Source: Solirubrobacteraceae bacterium
GTDB taxonomy: Bacteria; Actinomycetota; Thermoleophilia; Solirubrobacterales; Solirubrobacteraceae
DNA: 64,000 nucleotides
Assembly: GCA_024711025.1 (NCBI GenBank)
Contig: JANJTP010000070.1
Span: forward strand, 93,651-157,650
Direction of reading: 5' to 3'
Below the pieces are notes generated by a model. It did no database searches. It had not been told where the DNA came from and worked only from the letters and a program-made list of their open reading frames with translations. Below, piece by piece: positions 34,464 to 42,719 of the stretch. The position numbers were made by a program, and so were the translations under genes. The stretch's first letter is position 1. Every line of letters begins with the position of its first letter.

Positions 34464-34613
34464 GCGGCGAGCGCGGCGACCGATGCGTCGGCGCCGCCGA
34501 GTGGCCGGTCGGCGTATAGCCACGCGAGCTCGGCCATCCGCGCCAGGTCGCCTGGCGGCGGGCCCGCGACGTCGAGCTGCGAGAGGCCGGCGAGGACGGC
34601 AGAGCTCCCGGAC
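34464..34613 (-). pseudogene. PIN-domain (VapC) C-terminal remnant
   Basis: Minus-strand translation of this stretch reads SSAVLAGLSQLDVAGPPPGD, then LARMAELAWLYADRPLGGAD and ASVAALAA, which is the C-terminal third of a PIN toxin including the conserved third acidic residue (GADAS). No PIN N-terminus lies upstream, and the frame runs on into the epimerase antisense. No antitoxin gene is next to it. I read it as the decayed end of a lost vapBC module. Confidence 0.55.
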
Positions 34614-34692
34614 CGCCGGGCGTTCCGGCCACGCCCGCGCCGCGTGGACGGCGCCGGCACCGCGCGCTCCGCCAATGTCGCCCGCCCGGTGT

Positions 34693-34732
34693 TCCGGCTG
34701 CAGAAGCTCAGGTATGCGTCGCGTTTCTGCAG
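34693..34732. repeat. 40-bp hairpin repeat, copy 1
   Basis: Perfect 10-bp arms GGCTGCAGAA (34694-34703) and TTCTGCAGCC (34723-34732) around the conserved core CTCAGGTATG. Lies between the 3' ends of two convergent epimerase genes. Other copies: 42521, 59886, 60951, all in the same orientation. Confidence 0.85.
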
Positions 34733-34763
34733 CCACGTCTGGGAGTCACTCCCGCGGGCGCGC

Positions 34764-35708
34764 TCAGCCGCGCAGCGCCGCCAGCGTCGCGCGCATGCCG
34801 TCGACCAGCGCGACGTCGGCGCGGAAGCCCAGCTCGTCACGGGCGCGCGTGACGTCGAGCGAGGAGCGCTGCAGCTCGCCGAGTCGCACCGCCTCGTGGA
34901 CCGGCTCGAACGAGCCGTCGACGCCGGCCGCCTCGCGCAGCGCGTCGACGACGTCGAGCACGGACGACTCGACTCCCGTACCGATGTTGTAGGCGCCTCC
35001 CGCGCTGGGGTGCTCGGCCGCGAGCAGGTTCGCGCGGACGATGTCGCCGACGAACGTGTAATCGCGCGTCGCCGTGCCGGAGCCGAAGATCACCGGCCGC
35101 TGCCCACGCAGCAGGCGTCCGGCGAAGATCGCGATCACGCCCGCCTCGCCGGCCGGGTCCTGACGCGGCCCGTAGACGTTCCCGTAGCGCAGCGTCACGG
35201 CGCGGAGCCCGTACAGCCGCTCGGCCCAGGCGCAGTAGAGCTCGGCGCACTGCTTGCTCTGCCCGTAGGCGGCCATCGGCCGCGGTGGGGTCGTCTCGGG
35301 AGTCGGCATCGGCACGCCGTCGTCCTCGCCGTAGATCGCACCGCCCGTCGAGGTGTTGACGACGCGCTCCACGCCGGCGGAGCGCGCGGCCTCGAGCACG
35401 TTGATCGTGCCGAGCACGTTGACCGAGGCGTCGAATGCGGGATCGTCGAGCGAGCGGCGTACGTCGATCTGGGCGGCCAGGTGGAAGACCGCCTCGGGTC
35501 GCGACCTCGCGAACGCGGCCCCCAGGGCGTCGGCGTCGCGCACGTCGAGCTCGGCCAGCTCGGCGCCCCGCGCAAGCGCGCTCTCGAGATTCGAGCGCCG
35601 ACCGGTCGACAGGTCGTCGACGGCCAGCACCTCGTCGCCGCGATCGAGCAGGCCGTCGACGAGATTCGAGCCGATGAAGCCGGCCCCGCCGGTGACGAGC
35701 GCTCGCAT
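34764..35708 (-). CDS. GalE-like UDP-sugar 4-epimerase (SDR)
   Basis: 314 aa. N-terminal [41 protein letters not shown], and the catalytic YGQSKQCAELYC (YxxxK), then RYGNVYGPRQDP and ATRDYTFVGDIVRANL. This fits bacterial UDP-glucose/UDP-GlcNAc 4-epimerases that supply galactose or GalNAc donors. The ATG at 35708 follows TAGCAT by eight bases, with no ribosome-binding site. The frame stays open far upstream, but that region is the antisense of the GT2 gene at 35829. Confidence 0.85.
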   Translation of the reverse strand: MRALVTGGAGFIGSNLVDGLLDRGDEVLAVDDLSTGRRSNLESALARGAELAELDVRDADALGAAFARSRPEAVFHLAAQIDVRRSLDDPAFDASVNVLGTINVLEAARSAGVERVVNTSTGGAIYGEDDGVPMPTPETTPPRPMAAYGQSKQCAELYCAWAERLYGLRAVTLRYGNVYGPRQDPAGEAGVIAIFAGRLLRGQRPVIFGSGTATRDYTFVGDIVRANLLAAEHPSAGGAYNIGTGVESSVLDVVDALREAAGVDGSFEPVHEAVRLGELQRSSLDVTRARDELGFRADVALVDGMRATLAALRG

Positions 35709-35716
35709 GGGCCGGG

Positions 35717-35722
35717 ATGCTA
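35717..35722 (-). promoter_or_regulatory. Leaderless-type -10 box TAGCAT
   Basis: TAGCAT on the minus strand ends eight bases before the GalE-like ATG at 35708. Confidence 0.45.
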
Positions 35723-35815
35723 GGGCGCCGCCACGCACGAGGCCCGCCACGCACGAGGCCCTCTTCCCCGCCCCCGTCGTCTTCCCGCCTGCCGCCCGGT
35801 ACGGGCGCCGCCCGC

Positions 35816-35821
35816 TAGCGT
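35816..35821 (+). promoter_or_regulatory. Leaderless-type -10 box TAGCGT
   Basis: TAGCGT ends seven bases before the ATG at 35829, which opens a three-gene glycosyltransferase run. Confidence 0.45.
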
Positions 35822-35828
35822 CCCGGCG

Positions 35829-37481
35829 ATGCCGCCCAAGGTCGCGATCGTCGTCCCGACCCGCCGGCGCCCCTCGTACCTCGACGTCGCGCTGGCGACG
35901 ATCGCCGCCCAGGCCGTCGAGCGGAGCGCCGAGGTGCTCGTCATCGACGATGGCCCCGACCCCCGCACCAGGGCCGTCGCCGAGCGTCACGGCGCCCGCT
36001 ACGTCGCCCACGAGCGCAGCCTCGGCCTGAACGCGGCGCGGAACACGGCCATCGCCGCGACGGACGCCGCACTGCTCGCCTTCGTCGACGATGACGTCGC
36101 GGTCCGTCCCGGCTGGCTGGCCGCGCTGGTCGGCGCGGCGGACTCGCTGCCCGAGGAGGTCGGGGTCCTCACCGGTCCGATCGCCCCGCGGGTCGAGGGT
36201 CGGCGCTTTCGCGCCTGCGGACGCGAGGGCGGCCCGATCACCTGGCTCGACGAGGGCCCTCGCGACACCGACTGCGAGCACGCCTGGGGAGCGAACATGG
36301 CGATCCGCCGCAGCGCGCTCGACCGCGTCGGCCCGTTCGACGCGACCCACGAGCTGTATGGCGACGAGCAGGAGTGGCAGGCGCGCTGGAAAGCCGCCGG
36401 CGGACGGATCCGCTACATCGCGGCGGCGGCGCTCGATCATCGCCGCGCCGGCGACGACGCTCGGCTGCGCTCGCTCTGCGGAGCGGCCCGCGCCCGCGGG
36501 CGCGCCAGCCGCCGCCAGGACATCGCGAAGGGCACGGCGCCGACCGTCGGCTCCGAGCTGCGCACGCTCGCCGGCTGCGCGCTGCACGGGCCGCGATATC
36601 GCTGCCTGATGGGGCCGGTGATGACGTGGCACACGCTCGGGCGCCTCGAGGAGGCGCTGCGCCCGGGCTCGCCCCCGCCGGCCACGCCCGGCCTCGACGA
36701 CTTCCTCTCCGGGCGCAGCGGAAACGCGCTCGGACGGCGGGCTGCGCTCTTGGACGCCCGCGACCGCTGGCTCGATGCCCGCGACGTGCTCGGCGGCCGG
36801 CGGCGCCGCCTTCGCCGGGTGGCGGCGCAGACGCCTCGCAGGCGGGTCCTGGCGCTGACGATCGCCCGCCCCGAGATCGAGAACCGCGTCGACGCGCTGC
36901 GCGAGGAGCTGGGACGCTCGCGTCACGACGTCGAGCACGTCGTCGCGCCGGCGACGTCGGCAGGGAAGTTCCAGCGCCTCAACGAGCTGCTGGCCGGCCG
37001 CGACCCGCAGAGCGTCGACTGGCTGCTCGTCGTCGACGACGACGTCGACCTGCCGCGCCGGTTCCTCGACGCCTTCCTGGCCGTGGCCGAGCGCCACGGG
37101 CTGCGCATCGCCCAGCCGGCCCACCGGCGCCGCTCACACGCCGCCTGGGAGGTCACGCGGCGCGTGCCCGGCTGCACGCTGCGCGAGACGACGTTCGTCG
37201 AGATCGGGCCGGTCACCGCATTCCGCCAGGACACGCTCGCGACGCTGCTCCCGTTCCCGGACGTGCGGATGGGCTGGGGCCTGGACGCGCACTGGTCGGC
37301 GCTCGCCCGCGAGCGTGGCTGGCCGATCGGCGTCGTCGACGCGACCCCGGTCGGCCACTTGCTGCGCCCCGCTGCGGCGACCTACCCGCGCGATCGGGCG
37401 ATCGCGGAGGCCCGTACGTTCCTGGCCGGCCGCCCGTACGTGACGCGCGACGAGGTCCGAACGCTGGCGGTTCACCGGTGA
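35829..37481 (+). CDS. Glycosyltransferase family 2, two-domain
   Basis: 550 aa. First GT2 domain ~1-280: VAIVVPTRRRPSYLDVALAT, VIDDGPDP, NAARNTAIAA, DxD in FVDDDVAVRPGW, and HAWGANMAIRRSALDRVGPF, D-E-Q as the acidic pair. The second half (~335-540) looks like another divergent GT-A domain: LALTIARPEIENRVDALREE, VVDDDVDLPRRFLDAFL, and GWGLDAHWSALARERGW. Two DxD sites in one chain suggest two transfer activities or a duplicated ancestor. It is followed by two GT4 genes on the same strand at 28 bp and then 4-bp overlap. Confidence 0.8.
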   Translation: MPPKVAIVVPTRRRPSYLDVALATIAAQAVERSAEVLVIDDGPDPRTRAVAERHGARYVAHERSLGLNAARNTAIAATDAALLAFVDDDVAVRPGWLAALVGAADSLPEEVGVLTGPIAPRVEGRRFRACGREGGPITWLDEGPRDTDCEHAWGANMAIRRSALDRVGPFDATHELYGDEQEWQARWKAAGGRIRYIAAAALDHRRAGDDARLRSLCGAARARGRASRRQDIAKGTAPTVGSELRTLAGCALHGPRYRCLMGPVMTWHTLGRLEEALRPGSPPPATPGLDDFLSGRSGNALGRRAALLDARDRWLDARDVLGGRRRRLRRVAAQTPRRRVLALTIARPEIENRVDALREELGRSRHDVEHVVAPATSAGKFQRLNELLAGRDPQSVDWLLVVDDDVDLPRRFLDAFLAVAERHGLRIAQPAHRRRSHAAWEVTRRVPGCTLRETTFVEIGPVTAFRQDTLATLLPFPDVRMGWGLDAHWSALARERGWPIGVVDATPVGHLLRPAAATYPRDRAIAEARTFLAGRPYVTRDEVRTLAVHR

Positions 37482-37509
37482 GCTCGCCATCCATCCTCGC
37501 GGGACGCCG

Positions 37510-38682
37510 ATGAGGGTCGCCGTCGTCTCCGAGTACTACCCGCGCGAGGCCGACCCCGTCCTCGGCATCTGGGCGCACGAGCAGGCGGTCGCCGCACGCG
37601 ACGCCGGGGCCGACGTGCGGGTCGTCGTCCTGCATCGCGTCGTGCCGCCCGCCGCGACGGCGCGGCGCGACCTGCCCGCGGCGACCCTGCGCCTGCTGCG
37701 CCAGCCGCGCCATGCGCTGCTCGACGGGATTCCCGTGAGCTACGTGCGGTTCGTCTCTCCGCCCAGGCCGAGCTCGTACGGCTCGTGGGGCAGGTGGGCC
37801 GCGCCGTCGCTGGCGCTGGCGCTCCGGCGGCTGCGCCGCGGCTTCCCGTTCGACCTGGTCCACGCGCACAACGCGGTGCCGGCCGCCGACGCCGTGCTGC
37901 GCGCGCGGATCGACGCGCCGCTCGTCGTCTCCGAGCATGGCATCGACGTCTACTACACCGCTCTGCGCCATCCGGACGGCAGGGCCGCGATCGCGCGCGC
38001 GTTCGGCGCGGCGCGGCTGGTCCTGGCGAACAGCGCGGGGATCGCGCACGCCTGCGAGGCGCTCGGCGCCCGCGCGACACGCGTCGTTCGGCTCGGGGCC
38101 GACCTGCCGATGCGGCCCGCGCACCGCGACGACGACCCGACGCTCGTGACCCTCGCCCACCTGGTGCCGCGCAAGCGCCACGCCGACGTGCTCCGCGCCA
38201 TGTGGGCGCTGCGCGAGCGCCATCCGCGACTGCGCTACGTAGTCGTCGGCGACGGTCCCGAGCGCGACCGGCTGGCCGAGCTCGCCCGCGAGCTCGGCAT
38301 CGCCAATCGGGTCGAGCTCGCCGGCCAGCTGCCCCACGCCGAGGCACTGGAGCGTGCACGGCGCGGCTGGCTCTTCGTGATGCCGAGCGTCGACGAGGCG
38401 TTCGGCGTCGCGTACGTCGAGGCCATGGCCGGCGGGCTGCCGGCGATCGGCGCGCTCGGCGAGCCGGGCCCGGCGGAGATCGCGAGGATCGGCGACGGCC
38501 TGCGCCTCGTGCCGCCCGGCGACGTCGAGCGCCTCGCCCGGGCGATCGGCGAGCTGCTCGACGACCAGGCGATGCTGGCCGAGCTCGGCATCCGCGCGCG
38601 CGAGACCGTCGAGCGGGCGTTCACCTGGCGAACGTGCGGTCGCGCGACGCTCGCCGCCTACGAGGAGGCGCTCGCCGCGTGA
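37510..38682 (+). CDS. Glycosyltransferase family 4
   Basis: 390 aa. N-terminus VAVVSEYYPREADPVLGIWA with the WcaL/TuaC-type start, VSEHGIDVYYTALR, LVTLAHLVPRKRHADVLRAM, VGDGPERDRLAEL, and EX7E in MPSVDEAFGVAYVEAMAGG. ATG at 37510. Stop overlaps the next GT4 start by 4 bp (GTGA), so the two are translationally coupled. Role: sugar addition in repeat-unit assembly; specificity unknown. Confidence 0.87.
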   Translation: MRVAVVSEYYPREADPVLGIWAHEQAVAARDAGADVRVVVLHRVVPPAATARRDLPAATLRLLRQPRHALLDGIPVSYVRFVSPPRPSSYGSWGRWAAPSLALALRRLRRGFPFDLVHAHNAVPAADAVLRARIDAPLVVSEHGIDVYYTALRHPDGRAAIARAFGAARLVLANSAGIAHACEALGARATRVVRLGADLPMRPAHRDDDPTLVTLAHLVPRKRHADVLRAMWALRERHPRLRYVVVGDGPERDRLAELARELGIANRVELAGQLPHAEALERARRGWLFVMPSVDEAFGVAYVEAMAGGLPAIGALGEPGPAEIARIGDGLRLVPPGDVERLARAIGELLDDQAMLAELGIRARETVERAFTWRTCGRATLAAYEEALAA

Positions 38683-39755
38683 AGCCGGTGCTGCTCGCGG
38701 TCGGCCACGTCCCGCCCGATCGCCTGGGCGCGATCCACGCGCTGCACGACGCCGAGGGGATCGTGCTGGCGCTCTACGGCGGCCGCCACCACCACGGCAC
38801 TGCCGGCGTCGAGGACCCCGGCGTGCCGCACCTGCGGGTCCCCCAGCGGACCGTGCTGCGGCTCGCGGCCAGCGGCCGCCACCGCGCGGTGATCGCGACG
38901 AGCACCGGCCGGACCGCGATGCCCACGGCCTATCTCGGCGCGCGTCTCGCGCGCATCCCGTTCCTCTACTGGACCGGCATCTGGGCCCAGGTCCGCACGC
39001 CGGCGCACCTGCTGGGTGCGCCCGCCGTCCGCTGGATCGAACGCGACGCGGACGCGACGCTCGCGTACGGCACGCACGTCGCCGCGTACGCGCGCGGTCA
39101 CGGCGCGCGCAACGTCCACATCGCGCCGCAGACGGTGGACGTCGGCTTCTGGTCCGCGTCGGCCGCCGGCGCGCAGGTCGCACGCCGGCGCGCCGGAGAC
39201 CCACAGCTGCTCGTGCTCTACGCGGGCCGCACGGCGCGCGGGAAGGGCCTCGGCGTCCTGCTCGACGCATGGCGCAGGCTCGACGCGAAGCCCGCGGATG
39301 CGACGCTCCTCCTCGCCGGCCCCACGCCGGCGGAGGTCGCGGGCGCGCCCCGAGGGGTCAGCGCCCTGGGGCCGCTGAACGCGCTCGCGCTGCGCGATCT
39401 CTACGCCGCCGCGGACGTCCTCGTCGTGCCCTCGGTCCACACGCGCGAGTTCCGCGAGCCGTGGGGGCTGGTCGTCAACGAGGCGCTGCTGCAGGGAACA
39501 TGCGTGATCGCCAGCGACTCGGTCGGCGCCGCCGCCGGTGGGCTCGTGCGTCACGAGCGGACGGGACTGGTGGTAGCGGACGGCGATCCGCGCGCGCTGG
39601 CAGACGCGATCGAGCGCCTGCGTCGCGATCCCGCGCTGCGCGGGCGCCTCGGGGAGGCCGGGCGCCAGGCCGCCCTCCGGCTGACGCCGGAGGCGTTCGC
39701 GAGCGCGGTCGGCGCCGCGCTGCGAACCGTCTCTGCGGCCCGGGCCGCCTGCTAG
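38679..39755 (+). CDS. Glycosyltransferase family 4
   Basis: 358 aa, GTG start at 38679 coupled to the preceding gene. The N-terminal domain is short (VLLAVGHVPPDRLGAIHAL), with FLYWTGIWAQVRTPAHLL. Donor domain VLYAGRTARGKGLGVLLDAW, then VHTREFREPWGLVVNEALLQ with both Glu of EX7E. The gap to the next gene is 54 bp and contains TAGCGT at its start (39752-39757). Likely acts after its partner on the same lipid-linked glycan. Confidence 0.83.
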   Translation: MKPVLLAVGHVPPDRLGAIHALHDAEGIVLALYGGRHHHGTAGVEDPGVPHLRVPQRTVLRLAASGRHRAVIATSTGRTAMPTAYLGARLARIPFLYWTGIWAQVRTPAHLLGAPAVRWIERDADATLAYGTHVAAYARGHGARNVHIAPQTVDVGFWSASAAGAQVARRRAGDPQLLVLYAGRTARGKGLGVLLDAWRRLDAKPADATLLLAGPTPAEVAGAPRGVSALGPLNALALRDLYAAADVLVVPSVHTREFREPWGLVVNEALLQGTCVIASDSVGAAAGGLVRHERTGLVVADGDPRALADAIERLRRDPALRGRLGEAGRQAALRLTPEAFASAVGAALRTVSAARAAC

Positions 39756-39809
39756 CGTTGCCCGCTGCGGCGCGCGGCGCCTGTCGACGCCGACGCCCTT
39801 CCTACCCGG

Positions 39810-40397
39810 ATGATGCGCCGCCCTAGCCGCCACGTCCCGCTCGCTTCGCTGCTCGCCTCGGCGGCGCTGCTGCTCTGCCTGCTCGCGCCCGCGACAGCCG
39901 GTGCGAGCTACGGCGAGCTGCTGCGCGACGCCTGCCGCGACGAGCGCGTCGACGGAACGTACAGCCAGAAGGACTACCGCGACGCGCTGAGGAACATCCC
40001 GGCCGACGCGGATCAGTACACCAACTGCCGCCAGGTGCTCGAGGACGCGAAGATCGCGGCGGCCAGCGCCGAGGCGTCGGGAGGATCGGGACCGGGCGGG
40101 GCGACCGGCGGCGGCGCGCAGAGCGGGGGGTCGGTGCCGACCGGGGACCCGCTCGCGAGCGCCAGCGCCGGTGAGCGACGCGCCGTGCTGCAGGCGACCG
40201 ACAGCGGCGGCGCCGCGCTGAGCGTCGGCGGGCGGCGAGTCGACCCGGCCGCGCTCGGAGCGGGCCGCACCGTGTCCGCGACGATCTCCGACCTGCCGCC
40301 GCCGCTGCTGGCCGTCCTCGGGCTGGTCGCCCTCGCGGCGCTCGGCGCGATCGCCCTCGTCCTCGTGCCGCGTGTCCGCGCCCGCCGCCAGCGCTGA
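39810..40397 (+). CDS. Secreted or membrane-anchored conserved protein of unknown function
   Basis: 195 aa. N-terminal signal peptide (RHVPLASLLASAALLLCLLA, cleavage near ATAGAS). A mature ~60-residue domain with two Cys (CRDERVDGTYSQKDYRDALR, then ADQYTNCRQVLEDAK) is followed by a Gly/Ser linker and a C-terminal membrane helix (LLAVLGLVALAALGAIALVL) with basic end, so it is probably anchored with the Cys domain outside. I recall similar proteins only from this part of the Actinobacteria, but cannot verify it. It overlaps the ligase start by 26 bp, pointing to a shared role with polysaccharide export or attachment. Confidence 0.75.
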   Translation: MMRRPSRHVPLASLLASAALLLCLLAPATAGASYGELLRDACRDERVDGTYSQKDYRDALRNIPADADQYTNCRQVLEDAKIAAASAEASGGSGPGGATGGGAQSGGSVPTGDPLASASAGERRAVLQATDSGGAALSVGGRRVDPAALGAGRTVSATISDLPPPLLAVLGLVALAALGAIALVLVPRVRARRQR

Positions 40398-42501
40398 GCT
40401 GCCGCCCGCGCCCACCGCGGCGGGGCGGAGGCCGGCTCCCGCGCGGCTCCCGCACGGCGGGAGGCTGGCCGGTGCGCTGCTGGCGGTGGCGCTCGGCGCC
40501 GCCCTCAGCGCGGTGGCACTGGGTGCCGAGGGCGGGCTTCAGCTCCGGCCGCTGACCACGGTCCTCGTCTCGCTCGACATCGCCGCCGGGGTGCTGTGCG
40601 CGCTTGCGATCCTTGCGGCCAGACCGGTCAGGCGCCCCTGGGGAACCGTGACGCTGGCCCTCTTCGCGCTGCTCGCGCTACTGACGGGAGTGTCGATCCT
40701 GTGGGCCATCCGCCCCGACGTCGCGTGGATCGAGACGAACCGCACGGTATCGCTGCTCGCCACCTTCGCGGTCGGGATCGCGCTCGCGCGACTGGCCCCG
40801 GGTCGCTGGCGGGCGCTGCTCGGCGGAGTCCTGATCGCCGCGCTGGTCGTGAGCGGCTATGCGCTCGCGACGAAGGTGCTCCCGGGCTCGCTCGCCGCGG
40901 ACGAGACGTACGCGCGGCTGCGCGAGCCGTTCGGCTACTGGAACGCCGTCGGGCTGATGGCCGCGCTCGGCGTGCCGATCTGCGCATGGCTCGGAGCGCG
41001 CCGCGACGGCCATGCCGCGATCGCGGCGTTGGCCCACCCCGCGCTGGGCCTGCTCGTCATCACGATCCTGCTCGCCTACTCGCGCGGCGCCCTGCTCGCG
41101 GTCGTCGCGGGCATGGCGCTCTGGCTGGCGCTCGTGCCGCTCCGCCTACGGGCCGCGGCCGTGCTGCTGCCGGGCGGGCTGCTCGGCGCGCTCGCGGCGT
41201 TCTGGACGTTCGGCCAGCGCGGCCTGAGCGACGACCGCGTGCCGCTCTCGCTGCGATCCGACGCCGGCGCCGAGCTCGGGGTCCTGCTCGGTGCGCTGCT
41301 GGCGACGCTGCTCGTGATCGGCCTCGTGATCACCTGGATGCGCGATCGGCGCCCGTGGCCCAGGCGCACGCGCCAGGCCTGGGGCACGGCGCTGCTCATG
41401 GCGCTTGCGCTCGCCCCCGTGGGTCTCGCGGCGGTGCTTGCGACGACCGAGCGCGGGCTCGGCGGCAGCGTGTCGAAGGCGTGGCGGGATCTCACCGACC
41501 CCGACGCGAACTCGCCGAAGAACGATCCTTCGCGGCTGACCGCGGTCGGCAGCGTGCGGGCGCGCTACTGGCGCGACGCGATCGAGATACTCGACCAGCG
41601 GCCTGAGCTCGGCGTCGGGGCGGGCGGCTACGTGGCGGCGCGGCTGCGCGTGCGCCGTGACGACCTCGACGTCGTCCACGCGCACGGCTTCCTTGCCCAG
41701 ACGGCCGCCGATCTCGGGATCGCGGGGCTCGCGGTGTCGCTCGCGCTGCTTGCCGCCTGGCTGGCCGCGGCCGGGCGCACGATCGGGTCTTGGCGCGGCG
41801 CCCGACGGGACGCGGCCGCACCCGAGCGAATCGGGATGCTGACGCTCGCCGCCGTCGTCGTCGTCTTCGGCGTGCACTCGCTCGTCGACTGGACGTGGTT
41901 CATCCCCGGCACGGCCGTCCCGGCCCTGCTGTGCGCCGGCTGGCTGGTCGGCCGCGGCCCGATCGCGGAGCAGCCGGCGCCTCACGCGGAGCACGCTGCT
42001 GCGCGGGGGGCGCCGACGCCGTGGAAGGTCATGGCGGCGCTGCTCGTGCTCGCCGTCGCCGTCAGTGCCGCGTGGTCGGCGACCCGACCGCAGGCAGCGA
42101 GCGACCGCACCGACGAAGCGCTCGCCGCGCTCGCCGACGGCGAGCCCGCCAAGGCGATCCGGCTGGCCCGCGAGGCGCGCGAGATCGATCCGCTGTCGCT
42201 CGCGCCGCTGAATGCGCTCGCCGCGGCGCAGACGACCGCGGGCTGGCCGGTGGACGCGCTCGCCACGCTCCACGACGCGGTGGCGCTGCAGCCGGCGAAC
42301 GTCGAGGCGTGGATGCGGCTGGCACGGATCGAGCTCCAGCAGGGCCGCCCTCGCGACGCCCGGCGCGACGCGCGCCCGGCGCTCTACCTCGACCCGCGCT
42401 CGACGGCCGCCCAGGCGCTGTACCTGGAGGCGGACCGCGCGGCGAAGGAGTCCGACGTCTCGCGCGCGGCAGACCGGAAGAGCTCCAAGAAGAAGCGCTG
42501 A
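40372..42501 (+). CDS. O-antigen ligase/Wzy-like polymerase with C-terminal TPR region
   Basis: 709 aa, GTG start at 40372. About 12 membrane helices (residues ~30-560), a long periplasmic-type loop with RYWRDAIEILDQRPELGVGA, GGYVAAR and HAHGFLAQTAADLGI, the O-antigen ligase (Wzy_C, PF04932-like) signature. C-terminal ~130 residues are TPR-like (AIRLAREAREIDPLSLAPLN, PANVEAWMRLARIELQQGR) ending in a Lys/Arg-rich tail. It would polymerise lipid-linked repeats or ligate glycan outside the membrane. TPR tails occur in some ligases and probably bind partner proteins. Coupled to the secreted 195-aa protein upstream. Confidence 0.86.
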   Translation: MSAPAASAELPPAPTAAGRRPAPARLPHGGRLAGALLAVALGAALSAVALGAEGGLQLRPLTTVLVSLDIAAGVLCALAILAARPVRRPWGTVTLALFALLALLTGVSILWAIRPDVAWIETNRTVSLLATFAVGIALARLAPGRWRALLGGVLIAALVVSGYALATKVLPGSLAADETYARLREPFGYWNAVGLMAALGVPICAWLGARRDGHAAIAALAHPALGLLVITILLAYSRGALLAVVAGMALWLALVPLRLRAAAVLLPGGLLGALAAFWTFGQRGLSDDRVPLSLRSDAGAELGVLLGALLATLLVIGLVITWMRDRRPWPRRTRQAWGTALLMALALAPVGLAAVLATTERGLGGSVSKAWRDLTDPDANSPKNDPSRLTAVGSVRARYWRDAIEILDQRPELGVGAGGYVAARLRVRRDDLDVVHAHGFLAQTAADLGIAGLAVSLALLAAWLAAAGRTIGSWRGARRDAAAPERIGMLTLAAVVVVFGVHSLVDWTWFIPGTAVPALLCAGWLVGRGPIAEQPAPHAEHAAARGAPTPWKVMAALLVLAVAVSAAWSATRPQAASDRTDEALAALADGEPAKAIRLAREAREIDPLSLAPLNALAAAQTTAGWPVDALATLHDAVALQPANVEAWMRLARIELQQGRPRDARRDARPALYLDPRSTAAQALYLEADRAAKESDVSRAADRKSSKKKR

Positions 42502-42520
42502 GGCCGTCCCCCAGCGGACG

Positions 42521-42560
42521 CGGCTGCAGTTCCTCAGGTATGGGCCCTGCTTCTGCAGCC
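42521..42560. repeat. 40-bp hairpin repeat, copy 2
   Basis: Begins CGGCTGCAGTTC, core CTCAGGTATG, ends TTCTGCAGCC. The 8-bp arms GGCTGCAG/CTGCAGCC pair perfectly. Lies 20 bp after the ligase stop, between convergent genes. Confidence 0.85.
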
Positions 42561-42583
42561 ACGTTCGGTGGGAGTCGGCCGCC

Positions 42584-42719
42584 CGTCAGCGCCACGCCCC
42601 CGTCAGCGCCACGCCCCCGTCAGCGCCACGCCCCCGTCAGCGCGCCGGCCCGTCAGCGCGCCGGCCCGTCAGCGCCACGCCCCCGTCAACGCGCCACACC
42701 CCCCGTCAACGCGCCACGG
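42584..42719. repeat. 17-bp tandem array downstream of a methyltransferase
   Basis: Eight units starting CGTCAGC or CGTCAAC at 42584, 42601, 42618, 42635, 42651, 42667, 42684 and 42704, period 16-20 bp. The last two include the stop and final codons of the minus-strand methyltransferase. Not CRISPR: no spacers. Confidence 0.85.

Noticed and set aside
39752..39757. TAGCGT as a promoter for the secreted 195-aa protein
   Set aside because: It is 52 bases before the start, not the 6-10 seen elsewhere, and overlaps the preceding stop codon; kept only as a mention.
42584..42719. Possible CRISPR array
   Set aside because: Units are contiguous 17-bp tandem repeats with no spacers; no cas genes in the window.
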